From the NCBI GenBank assembly GCA_016841965.1, contig JAEANN010000042.1:62001-126000 (forward strand): a DNA stretch of 64,000 bases. Direction: 5' to 3'. The translations under genes and the position numbers were made by a program. Position 1 is the stretch's first letter. Each line of letters starts with the position of its first letter. Of this stretch, positions 16,746-25,283 are shown piece after piece. Under the pieces are notes generated by a model. The model was not told where the DNA came from, ran no database searches, and saw nothing but the letters and a program-made list of their open reading frames with translations. This DNA is from Candidatus Roseilinea mizusawaensis (GTDB taxonomy: Bacteria > Chloroflexota > Anaerolineae > J036 > Brachytrichaceae).

Positions 16746-17912
16746 ATGAGCGCGCGCTCGATTCGAGGATTCATCGGTGTTACGGCGATGGCGGCAGGCA
16801 TGCTGGTGGGCTGCACAGGTGTTGCACGCGCGCCGGGTGCAGTCCCACAAGCCACCCAGACGCCGTGGGTCGTCACCGCTACCCCTCAGCCAGCAGACAC
16901 GCCTCAGGCAAGCGATATCGCCAACTGGGAAAATTTGTATGTGGCGTTGTATGAGCAGAGCAGCTCATCGGTCGTTCACATCACCACGCGCACGCGGGTA
17001 TGGAGCTTTTTTCGGGGGGTCGATGTACAGGCCGGCAGTGGCTCCGGATTCATCTTCGACGAGCAGGGCCACATCGTCACCAACAACCACGTTGTCGAAG
17101 GCGCAGAGCAAGTGGATGTGATCTTTGCCGATGGCACAACAATGCCGGCGACGGTAGTGGGCAGCGATGCCTACAACGACCTGACCATCTTGCGAGTCGA
17201 GGGCCAGTTACCCGAAGGCCTTCGCCCACTCCCGCTGGGCGACTCGCAGAGTCTCAAGGTTGGGATGCGCGTCGCGGCCATCGGCAACCCATTCGGCCTT
17301 GATCGCACACTGACCACTGGCGTCATCAGCGCGTTGGGGCGCACCATCGAGCGTGAAAACGAAGCCGCACTGGGCGAAATGATCCAGACCGACGCAGCAA
17401 TCAACCCCGGCAACTCCGGCGGGCCGCTGCTGAATCTGCGTGGCGAAGTCATCGGGGTAAATAGCAGCATTCGCAGCCCCAGCGGCGGCTCGGTGGGCAT
17501 CGGGTTTGCCGTGCCGGTGAACACGGTGAAACGCGTCGCGCCAGAACTTATCCGCAAAGGGCGCTACGAACACCCATGGCTGGGATTCAACGCCTACGAA
17601 ATCACGCCAGACCTGGCCGATTTTCTGAAGCTGCCAGTGAATAAGGGGTTGCTGATTGCGCAACTGCAAGCCAGCGGGCCGGCCGATCTGGCCGGAGTGC
17701 GCGGCGCATCGGAGCGCCTGCGCACCCACTTTGGCACGCTGCTGGTCGGCGGCGATATCCTGATAGCCCTCGATAATCAGCCCATTCAGACCCGCGACGA
17801 CATGACCATCTATCTGGAAAATCACAAGCGGGTGGGCGATATCGTGCAAATGACCCTGGTGCGCGATGGCAGAGAGATCGTGCTAGAGGCAACACTGCAA
17901 TCAAGACCTTGA
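16746..17912 (+). CDS. HtrA/DegP-like serine protease lipoprotein with PDZ domain (copy 2)
   Basis: This is a 388-aa homologue of the preceding gene. The signal peptide ends GMLVGC with Cys23. The triad is His115 (TNNHVVEG), Asp145 (DAYNDLTIL) and Ser224 (NPGNSGGPL). One PDZ domain begins at HPWLGFNAYEI. Compared with copy 1 the linker after the lipobox is shorter and the PDZ sequence differs, which suggests different substrates or regulators. AGGT just before ATG 16746 is a weak ribosome-binding site. The longer frame open from 16683 overlaps copy 1 and is not used. Confidence 0.92.
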   Translation: MSARSIRGFIGVTAMAAGMLVGCTGVARAPGAVPQATQTPWVVTATPQPADTPQASDIANWENLYVALYEQSSSSVVHITTRTRVWSFFRGVDVQAGSGSGFIFDEQGHIVTNNHVVEGAEQVDVIFADGTTMPATVVGSDAYNDLTILRVEGQLPEGLRPLPLGDSQSLKVGMRVAAIGNPFGLDRTLTTGVISALGRTIERENEAALGEMIQTDAAINPGNSGGPLLNLRGEVIGVNSSIRSPSGGSVGIGFAVPVNTVKRVAPELIRKGRYEHPWLGFNAYEITPDLADFLKLPVNKGLLIAQLQASGPADLAGVRGASERLRTHFGTLLVGGDILIALDNQPIQTRDDMTIYLENHKRVGDIVQMTLVRDGREIVLEATLQSRP

Positions 17913-17924
17913 CCAATACCTTGA

Positions 17925-17940
17925 CGCCTGCCCTCAGGCG
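17925..17940 (+). terminator. Small hairpin after the HtrA pair
   Basis: CGCCTG and CAGGCG pair over 6 bp around a CCCT loop, 12 nt after the stop. There is no T-run, so termination is only possible. Confidence 0.3.
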
Positions 17941-18031
17941 ACATCATGTTCAAGATGATGCCACCCGAGTGTGCACAGGGTCAATCGGCTAAAATCCAGG
18001 CCATTCGATTATCACAAGTAGGAAGCCGATC

Positions 18032-19075
18032 ATGAATACTCCGGCCCCAAAACCACGCTTTGCCCTATACATGCAAGACAAGCACCCCCTGGCCTATGAA
18101 CTGGAAATGGCCGAATATGCTGAGGCGCACGGCTTCAGCGAGATCTGGCAAGCCGACACCCGCCTGGCGCGCGATTGCATCGTCATGATGTCGGCATTCT
18201 TGGCGCGCACCAAACGACTGCGCCTGGGCAGCGGCGTGCTGCCGATCTGGACGCGCAATGCCGCTGTCATCGCTGCTTCGTGGAGCACCATGTGGGAGCT
18301 GGGCAAACAGGTGTCGGGCGACCCCGATGCACCTTCGCGGGTCATGCTGGGCCTGGGTGCGTGGTGGGAGCCGATCGCGTCGCGCGTAGGCGAAAGACGC
18401 GAGAAACCGCTAAAGGCCATGCGCGAGTACGTCGAAGCGATTCGCGCGCTGTTCTCGATGCAGGAAGTGACCTACGCCGGCGAGTTCGTCAAGCTGGATC
18501 GCGTCAGGCTGGATGTGGTGTTCGGCGACACACGCCCGCGCGACATTCCCATCTACATCGGCGCCACCGGCGACAAGATGTTGGAACTGGCCGGCGAGAT
18601 TTGCGACGGCGTGGTGCTGAACTACGTAGTGAGCGTGGACTATATCCGGCGCGCGGTGGAGCTGGTGGCGCAGGGCGCGGCCAAGGCCGGCAAGACCCTC
18701 GACCAGATCGACCGACCTGAATTGCTGGTGTGCTCGCTCAGCGACAACGATCCCCAGGCGGCCTACTTTGAGGCCAAAAAGCTGGTGGCGTATTATCTGG
18801 CGACAGAGCCGCACATCATGAAAGCCAGCGGCGTGCCGGAAGATTTGATCCAGAAAGTGCAAGCAGTCATGAGCTGGCCGGCCACCGAGGCGGAGTACAT
18901 CGCGGCGGCCAGAGTCATCCCCGATGACGTGCCGCGCATGTTGATGGCTGTCGGCACAAGCGATGAATGCGTCGCCAAAGTGCGTGAATACGTAGACGCA
19001 GGAGTGACCTGCCCAATCCTCTACCCGTTGATGGATGACATCAAGCCAGTGGTGGATGCATTTGCCCGATTTTAG
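18032..19075 (+). CDS. LLM-class (luciferase-like) F420-type oxidoreductase
   Basis: This 347-aa TIM-barrel protein belongs to the bacterial luciferase-like superfamily, near methylene-tetrahydromethanopterin reductase and F420-dependent dehydrogenases. Support comes from the opening [23 protein letters not shown] (seen in part), the [15 protein letters not shown] segment, [26 protein letters not shown] and the conserved [18 protein letters not shown]. The cofactor could be F420 or FMN, and sequence alone does not settle this. AGGAAG lies before ATG 18032. The substrate is unknown. It is transcribed separately from the HtrA genes. Confidence 0.85.
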   Translation: MNTPAPKPRFALYMQDKHPLAYELEMAEYAEAHGFSEIWQADTRLARDCIVMMSAFLARTKRLRLGSGVLPIWTRNAAVIAASWSTMWELGKQVSGDPDAPSRVMLGLGAWWEPIASRVGERREKPLKAMREYVEAIRALFSMQEVTYAGEFVKLDRVRLDVVFGDTRPRDIPIYIGATGDKMLELAGEICDGVVLNYVVSVDYIRRAVELVAQGAAKAGKTLDQIDRPELLVCSLSDNDPQAAYFEAKKLVAYYLATEPHIMKASGVPEDLIQKVQAVMSWPATEAEYIAAARVIPDDVPRMLMAVGTSDECVAKVREYVDAGVTCPILYPLMDDIKPVVDAFARF

Positions 19076-19184
19076 ATTTCGTTTCGAATTTTGGATTGCG
19101 GGTTGCCGGCAGCCGGCGATGCGGAACCGACGCGACTGATTTTGCCGTTGCAGACCCTCGGCGTGGCGCTCTGGGCAGATGAGA

Positions 19185-19218
19185 AAAAGCCGGGCGGCGC
19201 CTGACTGGCGCCGCCCGG
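19185..19218 (-). terminator. Rho-independent terminator of the 52-residue gene
   Basis: CCGGGCGGCGCC (19190-19201) and GGCGCCGCCCGG (19207-19218) form a perfect 12-bp stem with a TGACT loop. On the minus strand the stem is followed by CTTTTT, the classic U-tract. It lies 34 nt downstream of the small gene at 19252-19410. Confidence 0.85.
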
Positions 19219-19251
19219 TAGGGCAAATGCTCGCTGCCCTCAGCAGCATAT

Positions 19252-19410
19252 TTACTTGATCATGCCGACCCGGCGCATGAACTCGAGACGCGCTTGCAAG
19301 TAGTCCAACGATACGTGCTCAGCTTTGGCTACGGCAGACCAGTCTGGCAGCCCCAGCTTGCTTGTCTTGATCGCGTCCAAAATGGCCTTCTCAATCTTGG
19401 TCGGTTTCAT
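19252..19410 (-). CDS. Small helix-rich protein (52 aa), possible winged-helix/HTH
   Basis: This gene is short but well supported. It has an ATG at 19410, GGAGGA and AGGT upstream, 52 sense codons, a TAA stop and a strong terminator 34 nt beyond. The protein begins MKPTKIEKAILDAIK and ends RLEFMRRVGMIK. The pattern helix (KIEKAILDAIKTSK), turn, helix (DWSAVAKAEH) and helix (SLDYLQARLEFMRRVGMI) looks like a small helix-turn-helix or winged-helix domain, so a DNA-binding or protein-adaptor role is possible. I do not recognise the family. Confidence 0.75.
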   Translation of the reverse strand: MKPTKIEKAILDAIKTSKLGLPDWSAVAKAEHVSLDYLQARLEFMRRVGMIK

Positions 19411-19589
19411 CTTAACCTGTTCCTCCATCCGATCCCACAGCGAGCGGTTACAAATCTTAAATTATATCCAAAACTTAGGGATTTGCAACTGGCTGTAAAA
19501 TCTCAGGCTTATGTCAAAGGACTGCTTTTGTCCACTCGCTGCGGTGAGAGAATTACATGTGAATCGAATCACAAAAGGATTAAACCAGG

Positions 19590-21326
19590 ATGAGAAACCG
19601 GATACCCCGCCCTGAATATCCACGTCCACAATGGGTTCGCGCCAGTTGGGAGAACTTGAACGGCGTGTGGGAATTCGAGATCGACCACGGGCTGTCGGGC
19701 TTGGAACGAGGACTGCACCAGAGTAAACTGTTCGCCAGCACGATTACCGTGCCTTTCTGCCCGGAGAGCGAACTGTCCGGCCTGGGAAACAAGGATTTCA
19801 TGGCCGGCGTGTGGTATCGGCGCGCCTTCAGCCTGCCTCCGGATTGGCAAAACAAGCGTATCCTGCTGCATTTCGGCGCGGTAGACTACGCGGCGACAGT
19901 GTGGGTGAACGGCAAGTTAGCCGGCCGGCACATGGGCGGGTATGCCTCGTTTACACTCGAAATCACGCCTTACCTGATCCCCGGCCAGAACACACTGACG
20001 GTGTTTGCCGCCGACGACACCCGCAGCCCCCTACAACCGACCGGCAAGCAATCCGACCGCTATGAGTCCTACGCTTGCTTTTACACGCGCACCACCGGCA
20101 TCTGGCAAACCGTGTGGCTGGAGGCCGTACCCTCCACCTACCTGCGCCGACCGCGCTACTTCACAGATCCCAACCAGGGCAGCCTGACCGTGCAGATCGG
20201 CATCGACGGGCCGGCCGATGGCCTGACTGTGCATGCAGCAGTTTCGGCGCAAGGGTCAGCCGTGGGCGAGACCGAAGCCGCCATCAACGCCAACGGGCAG
20301 ATCACTTTCACAATGACACTGCCCAACCCGCGCCTGTGGCAACCGAACGATCCATTTCTGTACGACATCACGTTCACCCTGCGTCAGGGCAATCACGTCA
20401 TCGACCACGCCGAGAGCTACTTCGGGTTGCGCGATGTGCGCATTGCGGGCAAGCGCGTACTGATCAACAATCAGTCGGTCTTCCAACGCCTCATCCTGGA
20501 TCAAGGCTTCTACCCCGATGGCATCTACACAGCGCCCAGCGACGAAGCCTTGCGCCAGGATATTGAACTAGCCCTGGCCATGGGCTTCAATGGCGCCCGG
20601 CTGCACCAGAAAGTGTTCGAAGAGCGCTTCCTGTACTGGGCCGACCGGCTGGGCTACCTCGTGTGGGGTGAGTTCCCCAGTTGGGGGATCGACACAGCGC
20701 ATCCGCAGGCGCTGGAGCGTTTCCTGCCAGAGTGGGTTGAGGTGGTCGAGCGCGACTTCAATCACCCCTCCATCATCGGCTGGTGCCCCTTCAACGAAAC
20801 GCCCACCCGTCAAAATCCGGAACTCCTGCGCGCCGTCTACCGCATTACCAAAACGCTCGACCGCACTCGGCCGGTCATCGACACCAGCGGCTACGTGCAT
20901 GTGGAGACCGACATTTACGACTGTCACAACTACGAACAAGACCCGGCCCGCTTCGCGCAAACCTACGAGCTATTTAGGTTGACCGGCGAAGAGGCCTGGC
21001 GCAACTTCCCGCAGCACGACGCGCCATACCAGGGCCAGCCCTACTTTGTCTCCGAGTATGGCGGCATCTGGTGGAACCCCGGCCAGTCCGACGAGAAAAG
21101 TTGGGGGTACGGCAATCGCCCGCGCAGCGCGGAAGAGTTTCTGGCGCGCTACAAGGCGCTGACCGAAACGCTGCTCTTCAACCCGAACATGTTCGGCTTC
21201 TGCTATACCCAGCTCACCGATGTCGAGCAGGAAGTGAACGGGTTGTACACCTACCAGCGCGCGCCCAAGTTCGACCCGGCCATCATCCGGCAGATCAACG
21301 CGCAAAAGGCGGCGATCGAAGATTAA
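19590..21326 (+). CDS. Glycoside hydrolase family 2 (beta-galactosidase/glucuronidase-like)
   Basis: This retaining exo-glycosidase is 578 aa long. It lacks the extra C-terminal domains of LacZ. The N-terminal jelly-roll sugar-binding domain contains NLNGVWEFEIDHG and FGAVDYAATVWVNGK. An immunoglobulin-like domain follows, then the TIM barrel. Predicted catalytic residues are Glu403 in GWCPFNETPT (acid/base) and Glu489 in YFVSEYGGIWW (nucleophile). No signal peptide is seen, so it acts in the cytoplasm on imported saccharides. The start has a weak AGGAT site. Confidence 0.92.
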   Translation: MRNRIPRPEYPRPQWVRASWENLNGVWEFEIDHGLSGLERGLHQSKLFASTITVPFCPESELSGLGNKDFMAGVWYRRAFSLPPDWQNKRILLHFGAVDYAATVWVNGKLAGRHMGGYASFTLEITPYLIPGQNTLTVFAADDTRSPLQPTGKQSDRYESYACFYTRTTGIWQTVWLEAVPSTYLRRPRYFTDPNQGSLTVQIGIDGPADGLTVHAAVSAQGSAVGETEAAINANGQITFTMTLPNPRLWQPNDPFLYDITFTLRQGNHVIDHAESYFGLRDVRIAGKRVLINNQSVFQRLILDQGFYPDGIYTAPSDEALRQDIELALAMGFNGARLHQKVFEERFLYWADRLGYLVWGEFPSWGIDTAHPQALERFLPEWVEVVERDFNHPSIIGWCPFNETPTRQNPELLRAVYRITKTLDRTRPVIDTSGYVHVETDIYDCHNYEQDPARFAQTYELFRLTGEEAWRNFPQHDAPYQGQPYFVSEYGGIWWNPGQSDEKSWGYGNRPRSAEEFLARYKALTETLLFNPNMFGFCYTQLTDVEQEVNGLYTYQRAPKFDPAIIRQINAQKAAIED

Positions 21327-21370
21327 GGCGCAATCGCCTGAGGCGCTTTGCTGGGGCAAGATGACGACCC

Positions 21371-22120
21371 ATGAACGACCACGATCTCAGGCAGGCCATG
21401 CAGGCCACACTGGATGGCAAGCAGCCCAGCCACGCGCTGCTGCGACAGTTTCTGGATCACGCCGGCTGGCATGTGCCGGCCGTGCGCGATGAGCGCGGTC
21501 AGATTGCGCTGCTGCGGCTGAAGGATGGCGCAGGGCAGCGCCATTTATTTCTATGCACAGACAGACGCGCCTATGCCGACTGCTTAGCGATGGTCGGCGC
21601 GGGGGTGTTGGGCGAACATTTCATCACCCTCCCCGGCGACGAGTTATTCGCCAACCTGCCCGACGCAGTAGACATGATCCGGGTCAATGCCTACTCGCCG
21701 CCGGAACTGCATTATCGTGGGGATCAGATCCCGGCGTTGCGGCAGTGGGCGCGGGCTGTGAAAGTGGAGCGCACGCTCGCCACGCCGCGGCCCGACCTCA
21801 GTCTGGTCAAGCACTTCGACGCGTTTTACATTGTGATGCAAGAACTCCCCGACGGTGGGCGCGCACTCACCCTGGCTCCCGACAAGCGCGGGCGCAAGCT
21901 GGCCGCCGTGTTCACCGCGCCGGACACACTGCAGGCGTTCTTGAACGATCAAAGCGACGGCGGCTTGAAGTTTGAACCGCTGACTGTAAAAACCCCAGGG
22001 CATCTATTGTTCGACGATCTGCAAAGCCTGCTGCTCGATGGGATTGTGTTCAACTGCGCCGGCCCGGTGGCGCCGCGCCTGTTTGTAGCCGGCTTTGCTA
22101 AAGCTGTGATGGCGGCATGA
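21371..22120 (+). CDS. SseB-like domain protein of unknown function
   Basis: The 249-aa soluble protein has two stretches resembling the SseB N-terminal fold: an N-terminal part with ERGQIALLRLKDG and HLFLCTDRRAYADCL, and a C-terminal part with KLAAVFTAPDTLQAFL and DGIVFNCAGPVAPRLF. SseB-like proteins have no settled biochemical role in most bacteria. There is no good ribosome-binding site before ATG 21371. It lies 44 nt after the GH2 gene and 63 nt before the unknown 453-residue protein, and could form a unit with either. Confidence 0.6.
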   Translation: MNDHDLRQAMQATLDGKQPSHALLRQFLDHAGWHVPAVRDERGQIALLRLKDGAGQRHLFLCTDRRAYADCLAMVGAGVLGEHFITLPGDELFANLPDAVDMIRVNAYSPPELHYRGDQIPALRQWARAVKVERTLATPRPDLSLVKHFDAFYIVMQELPDGGRALTLAPDKRGRKLAAVFTAPDTLQAFLNDQSDGGLKFEPLTVKTPGHLLFDDLQSLLLDGIVFNCAGPVAPRLFVAGFAKAVMAA

Positions 22121-22183
22121 TAAGATGCGCCTGGCCAGCCGCCGTATTCAAGCAGTACGGTGTCAGGTCAGAAGGAGTCTCAA

Positions 22184-23545
22184 ATGACTGGACACACCGG
22201 AACCGAACGGCCATCGACAGCGCAGGAAGAACTGACACAGATCATTGAATCGGCCCGGCGCATGGGCGTCGAGATAGACGAAGAGGAGGCGCTGCAATGG
22301 CTGGCTGCAATGGCCGTCGGGCATAGCGCCGACGCAGTGGAATATGACATGCGGTCGGGCGTTTTCGGCCACAAGATCACCATGCTGGACTTCAGCCCGG
22401 CCGAGTTGGAGCACTTTCGCACGGTAGGCCGGCTGGTGGAGATCTACGACGAGCCGGGCGTTGTTGAGACGGCGCTTTCACTATCCGGGTCAGCGGCGCA
22501 ATCCAAAGTGCAGACCTACCCCGGCGATGCCGATTACTTCGAGCGGGTGAACATTCGCGCGCCATCACGCGAGCAAGCCTGCCGCATCCTGGCGCGCGTG
22601 CTGCGCGAGAAAGCCCTCAGCACACTCAAAGGCCCGACATATCAATTGATCCAGGTGCGCTTCGGCAATTTCCCCTACGAGGTGATGCGCAACGGGCGCA
22701 AGATCAAAGCCGGCAGTTCCATCGGCTGGACGGCGGAAGAAGTGCAGGCCGGGCGTGTTGAAGCCAGCCGACCCGATGGCTCGCCGGCAACCATCACATG
22801 GGACGAAGTGGCCCAGGGCCCCGGCTGGTGCAAGATGGACTGGATCATCGCCGATCCGCAGCACGGCCGGCTGGCGAACGCCAGCAACATGTTCGACGTG
22901 ACATGGGAGGCCCCCAACGGCGCCATCACGCCGCTGGATGGCTATCTGGACCCATACTTCCAGGAAGTCTATCTGGACGCGCAGTCGATCCCCATCTTTG
23001 CCAAACTGGCTAAAGAGGTTGCGGCAGATGCGGTGGATCACTACATCGGTCAGCTTGAAAAGGAAGTGCGCAAGTATCTGGCCGAAGACGTGAACTATGG
23101 CAAGGTAGCCAAACGGCTGTACAACATCTTCCGCCTGAACGGGCAGTATGTCGAGGCGGCCTATGTGCGCGAGCTGTTCGATGAGCCGGCAGCGGCGCTC
23201 TATCAGGGCTGGGCGCTGATACGCTCACTGGATGAGGCTTTGCATCTCGGGCAAGATATCGCGCTCGAAAACCTGATCGCACAGGCCGATCAACTTATCT
23301 TCACCGTGATTGATGCGTTGGAAGGCGAAGAGGAGAAAGTCATCGCCGGCCGGCTGCTACAACTCCGCAAGGCACTGTCGCTGCGACAGACCGGCCAGGC
23401 TTTTGTGGATCTGGCCGAATTAGTGCGCGACGAACTGATCGACATCGCCAACGACTTCTTCCGGGACCGGCTGCTGGCCGTGCCATCGATTCGGGCATAT
23501 CTAGACCAACTGGCCGGGGAAACGGGCACATCTCAAAGCCAATAA
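22184..23545 (+). CDS. Unknown protein with nucleotidyltransferase-like signature
   Basis: I do not recognise a named family for this 453-aa soluble protein. Residues 101-118 contain SGS, then eleven residues, then DADY (Asp115, Asp117). This matches the G[GS]-x(9-13)-Dh[DE]h pattern of the DNA polymerase beta-like nucleotidyltransferase fold. A candidate third acidic residue is Asp219 in KMDWIIAD. The C-terminal third (about 270-440) is a helical bundle rich in Leu/Glu/Arg. ATG 22184 has AAGGAG at a 6-nt spacing. After the TAA, 26 more codons stay open in frame. Confidence 0.7.
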   Translation: MTGHTGTERPSTAQEELTQIIESARRMGVEIDEEEALQWLAAMAVGHSADAVEYDMRSGVFGHKITMLDFSPAELEHFRTVGRLVEIYDEPGVVETALSLSGSAAQSKVQTYPGDADYFERVNIRAPSREQACRILARVLREKALSTLKGPTYQLIQVRFGNFPYEVMRNGRKIKAGSSIGWTAEEVQAGRVEASRPDGSPATITWDEVAQGPGWCKMDWIIADPQHGRLANASNMFDVTWEAPNGAITPLDGYLDPYFQEVYLDAQSIPIFAKLAKEVAADAVDHYIGQLEKEVRKYLAEDVNYGKVAKRLYNIFRLNGQYVEAAYVRELFDEPAAALYQGWALIRSLDEALHLGQDIALENLIAQADQLIFTVIDALEGEEEKVIAGRLLQLRKALSLRQTGQAFVDLAELVRDELIDIANDFFRDRLLAVPSIRAYLDQLAGETGTSQSQ

Positions 23546-23870
23546 CGGCCGGCGTTCACCTATCCGACCTGCGACGCCAAAGCCGAAAACATTGCCGCCA
23601 TGATCGACGTTCTGCAAAAGCAGTGATGAGCTGTCGCCGGCGAGGCGTGGCTGTATCACTCTCTTCTCCCACTTCATCGTCCTTTCAGGAAATCTTTACC
23701 CGCAGCTCATCCTCTCGGACATTATTCTCATCAGACTGCCCGTACAGATTCATGTCAAGTTAATAGGCGTGTAGAGCCTCAACCTTTTGTGTGATGCAGG
23801 CATCACAACGCCTGCTTGACGTTGAACAACAGCTTGACTGTCACACCATGATAGAACAAGGAGCAAACAG
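23546..23870. other. Intergenic region with possible gene remnant and hairpin
   Basis: After the TAA of the upstream gene the same frame stays open until TGA at 23624-23626 and reads like protein (ending MIDVLQKQ). This could be a remnant of a longer C-terminus. Further down, an imperfect inverted repeat TTGTGTGATGC/GCATCACAA lies near 23788-23809. The ribosome-binding site AAGGAG for the YceI-like gene ends the region. No tRNA is seen. Confidence 0.4.
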
Positions 23871-24620
23871 ATGAAACAACCAGTAACTTATCGGACGATG
23901 ATCGGAGGTGTCCTAGCCAGCGCCGTTATGCTGGGAGCGTGCAGCGCCCCGCCGACGCCAACTGCCGCCCCTACCGCAGCCATGCAACCCCAACCCGCAG
24001 CACCTACGCTTGCCCCAACTGCAACCCCAATGGCACAAGCGGCCGAGGCAACTGCTACCACCGAACCGGTCGCAGCCGGCGCCTCCACCGTCACCTTGAA
24101 GATCGTGCCAGATGAATCCAAAGCTTCGTATGCAGTGGACGAAACGTTCCTCAACCAGAACAACCGGCTGGTCACGGCTGTCGGCGTGACCACGATCATC
24201 AATGGCGAAATCAGGCTCGATCCACAAAATCCGGCCAACACCAGCGTGGGCGAGATCACGGTGGACATCAGCGCGCTCACGTCGGACAGCGCCCGTCGCG
24301 ACAATGCTATTCGCCGCGACTGGCTAGAGTCGTCAAAGTATCCGCTGGCCAAATTTGTCCCCACGGCCTACGAAGGGCTTCCCGACAGCTACCAGATTGG
24401 GCAAGAGCTGACATTCAAGATGACCGGCGACATGACAGTGCGCGACACCACCATACCGGTCACCTGGGACGTGGTGGCTCGCTACGATGGCAGACAGCTC
24501 GTTGGCAGGGCCACAACTCAGATCAAAATGAGCAGCTTCAACTTTACAGCGCCGAATATCGCCGGCATTCTGCGCGCCGAAGACGACGCCAAACTGACGC
24601 TGGAGTTTGTGGCGCGCTGA
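23871..24620 (+). CDS. YceI-family lipoprotein
   Basis: The 249-aa protein has a lipoprotein signal peptide (VMLGAC, lipidated Cys near residue 24), an Ala/Pro/Thr linker to about residue 70, and a YceI-like lipocalin-type beta barrel. Support comes from SKASYAVDETF at the barrel start, GEITVDISALTSDSARRD, WLESSKYPLAKFV and TGDMTVRDTTIPVTWDV. Relatives bind polyisoprenoid or other amphiphilic molecules in the cell envelope. AAGGAG is 9 nt before ATG 23871. A palindromic repeat element follows directly after the stop. Confidence 0.9.
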   Translation: MKQPVTYRTMIGGVLASAVMLGACSAPPTPTAAPTAAMQPQPAAPTLAPTATPMAQAAEATATTEPVAAGASTVTLKIVPDESKASYAVDETFLNQNNRLVTAVGVTTIINGEIRLDPQNPANTSVGEITVDISALTSDSARRDNAIRRDWLESSKYPLAKFVPTAYEGLPDSYQIGQELTFKMTGDMTVRDTTIPVTWDVVARYDGRQLVGRATTQIKMSSFNFTAPNIAGILRAEDDAKLTLEFVAR

Positions 24621-24702
24621 GAGCAGAGCAGATAGCAGATAGCAGACGACAGGTGACCCTTGTCTGCGCTCTGTGACCTGTATTCTGTGTGCTCCTCTCT
24701 TC
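24620..24702. repeat. Imperfect palindromic repeat element (copy A)
   Basis: The left half has tandem AGCAGAT repeats and ACAGGT. The right half has ACCTGT and TGCTCCTCTCT, so the two halves fold as an imperfect hairpin. The reverse complement of the right half, with AGCACACAGAATACAGGTC, closely matches the element at 30104 (AGCACAGAAAACAGGTC). Both follow the stop codon of a plus-strand gene directly, so it may act as a terminator-like or REP-like element. Confidence 0.65.
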
Positions 24703-24721
24703 GACAGGCAAGGAAAGGGCT

Positions 24722-25207
24722 TCAGCGGATAAAGGCTGCTTCACGTCGCGCCAGGGCATCATCGATGCGCAGGCGGTGCGCCATCAGCGTGTTGGCCGGC
24801 AACTGCTGCGGGTCAAAGAAGCGCAGTTCGCGCCCTTCGTCCGATCCACTGAGCGTGCCGGCTTCAACGATGCATTCGAAGCACACATTGACGAATTGAA
24901 CGATGTCACCGTTGGGATACGAGGCGATATTGTAGCGCGCCGGATCAGAGTACACACCGATCAGCCGCTTGACGGATACGCGCAGGCCGGTTTCCTCGAA
25001 CACCTCGCGGACGGCGGTCTGCGCAATCGACTCGCCGATTTCAGCGCGCCCACCGGGAATGCCCCAATGTTGATTGTCGGCGCGCAACAGGAGCAACACA
25101 CGCCCGGCATCGTCGAAAATGACGGCGCTGGCCGAAACAAGCAGACGGTCGGGCCGGCGCGATACCGGCGCGCCGGTCCAGTCAAGCAGGGCAGGCAATT
25201 GGTTCAT
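24722..25207 (-). CDS. Nudix hydrolase
   Basis: The 161-aa protein has a complete Nudix box from about residue 55: G-R-A-E-I-G-E, then seven residues to REVFEETGL, giving the metal-binding REVxEE pattern. ASAVIFDDAGRVLLLLRAD precedes it and HWGIPGGR leads into the box. Such enzymes hydrolyse nucleoside diphosphate derivatives. The exact substrate cannot be read from sequence. It is divergent from the mevalonate-pathway gene, and the 76-bp gap has no clear promoter or Shine-Dalgarno for ATG 25207. Confidence 0.92.
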   Translation of the reverse strand: MNQLPALLDWTGAPVSRRPDRLLVSASAVIFDDAGRVLLLLRADNQHWGIPGGRAEIGESIAQTAVREVFEETGLRVSVKRLIGVYSDPARYNIASYPNGDIVQFVNVCFECIVEAGTLSGSDEGRELRFFDPQQLPANTLMAHRLRIDDALARREAAFIR

Positions 25208-25283
25208 CAGAGATCGATCCAGTCCATTGGCGGCGCGTCACTGCAACCGCATAGCACAGAATGATAGACTGCCGGCCACAACA

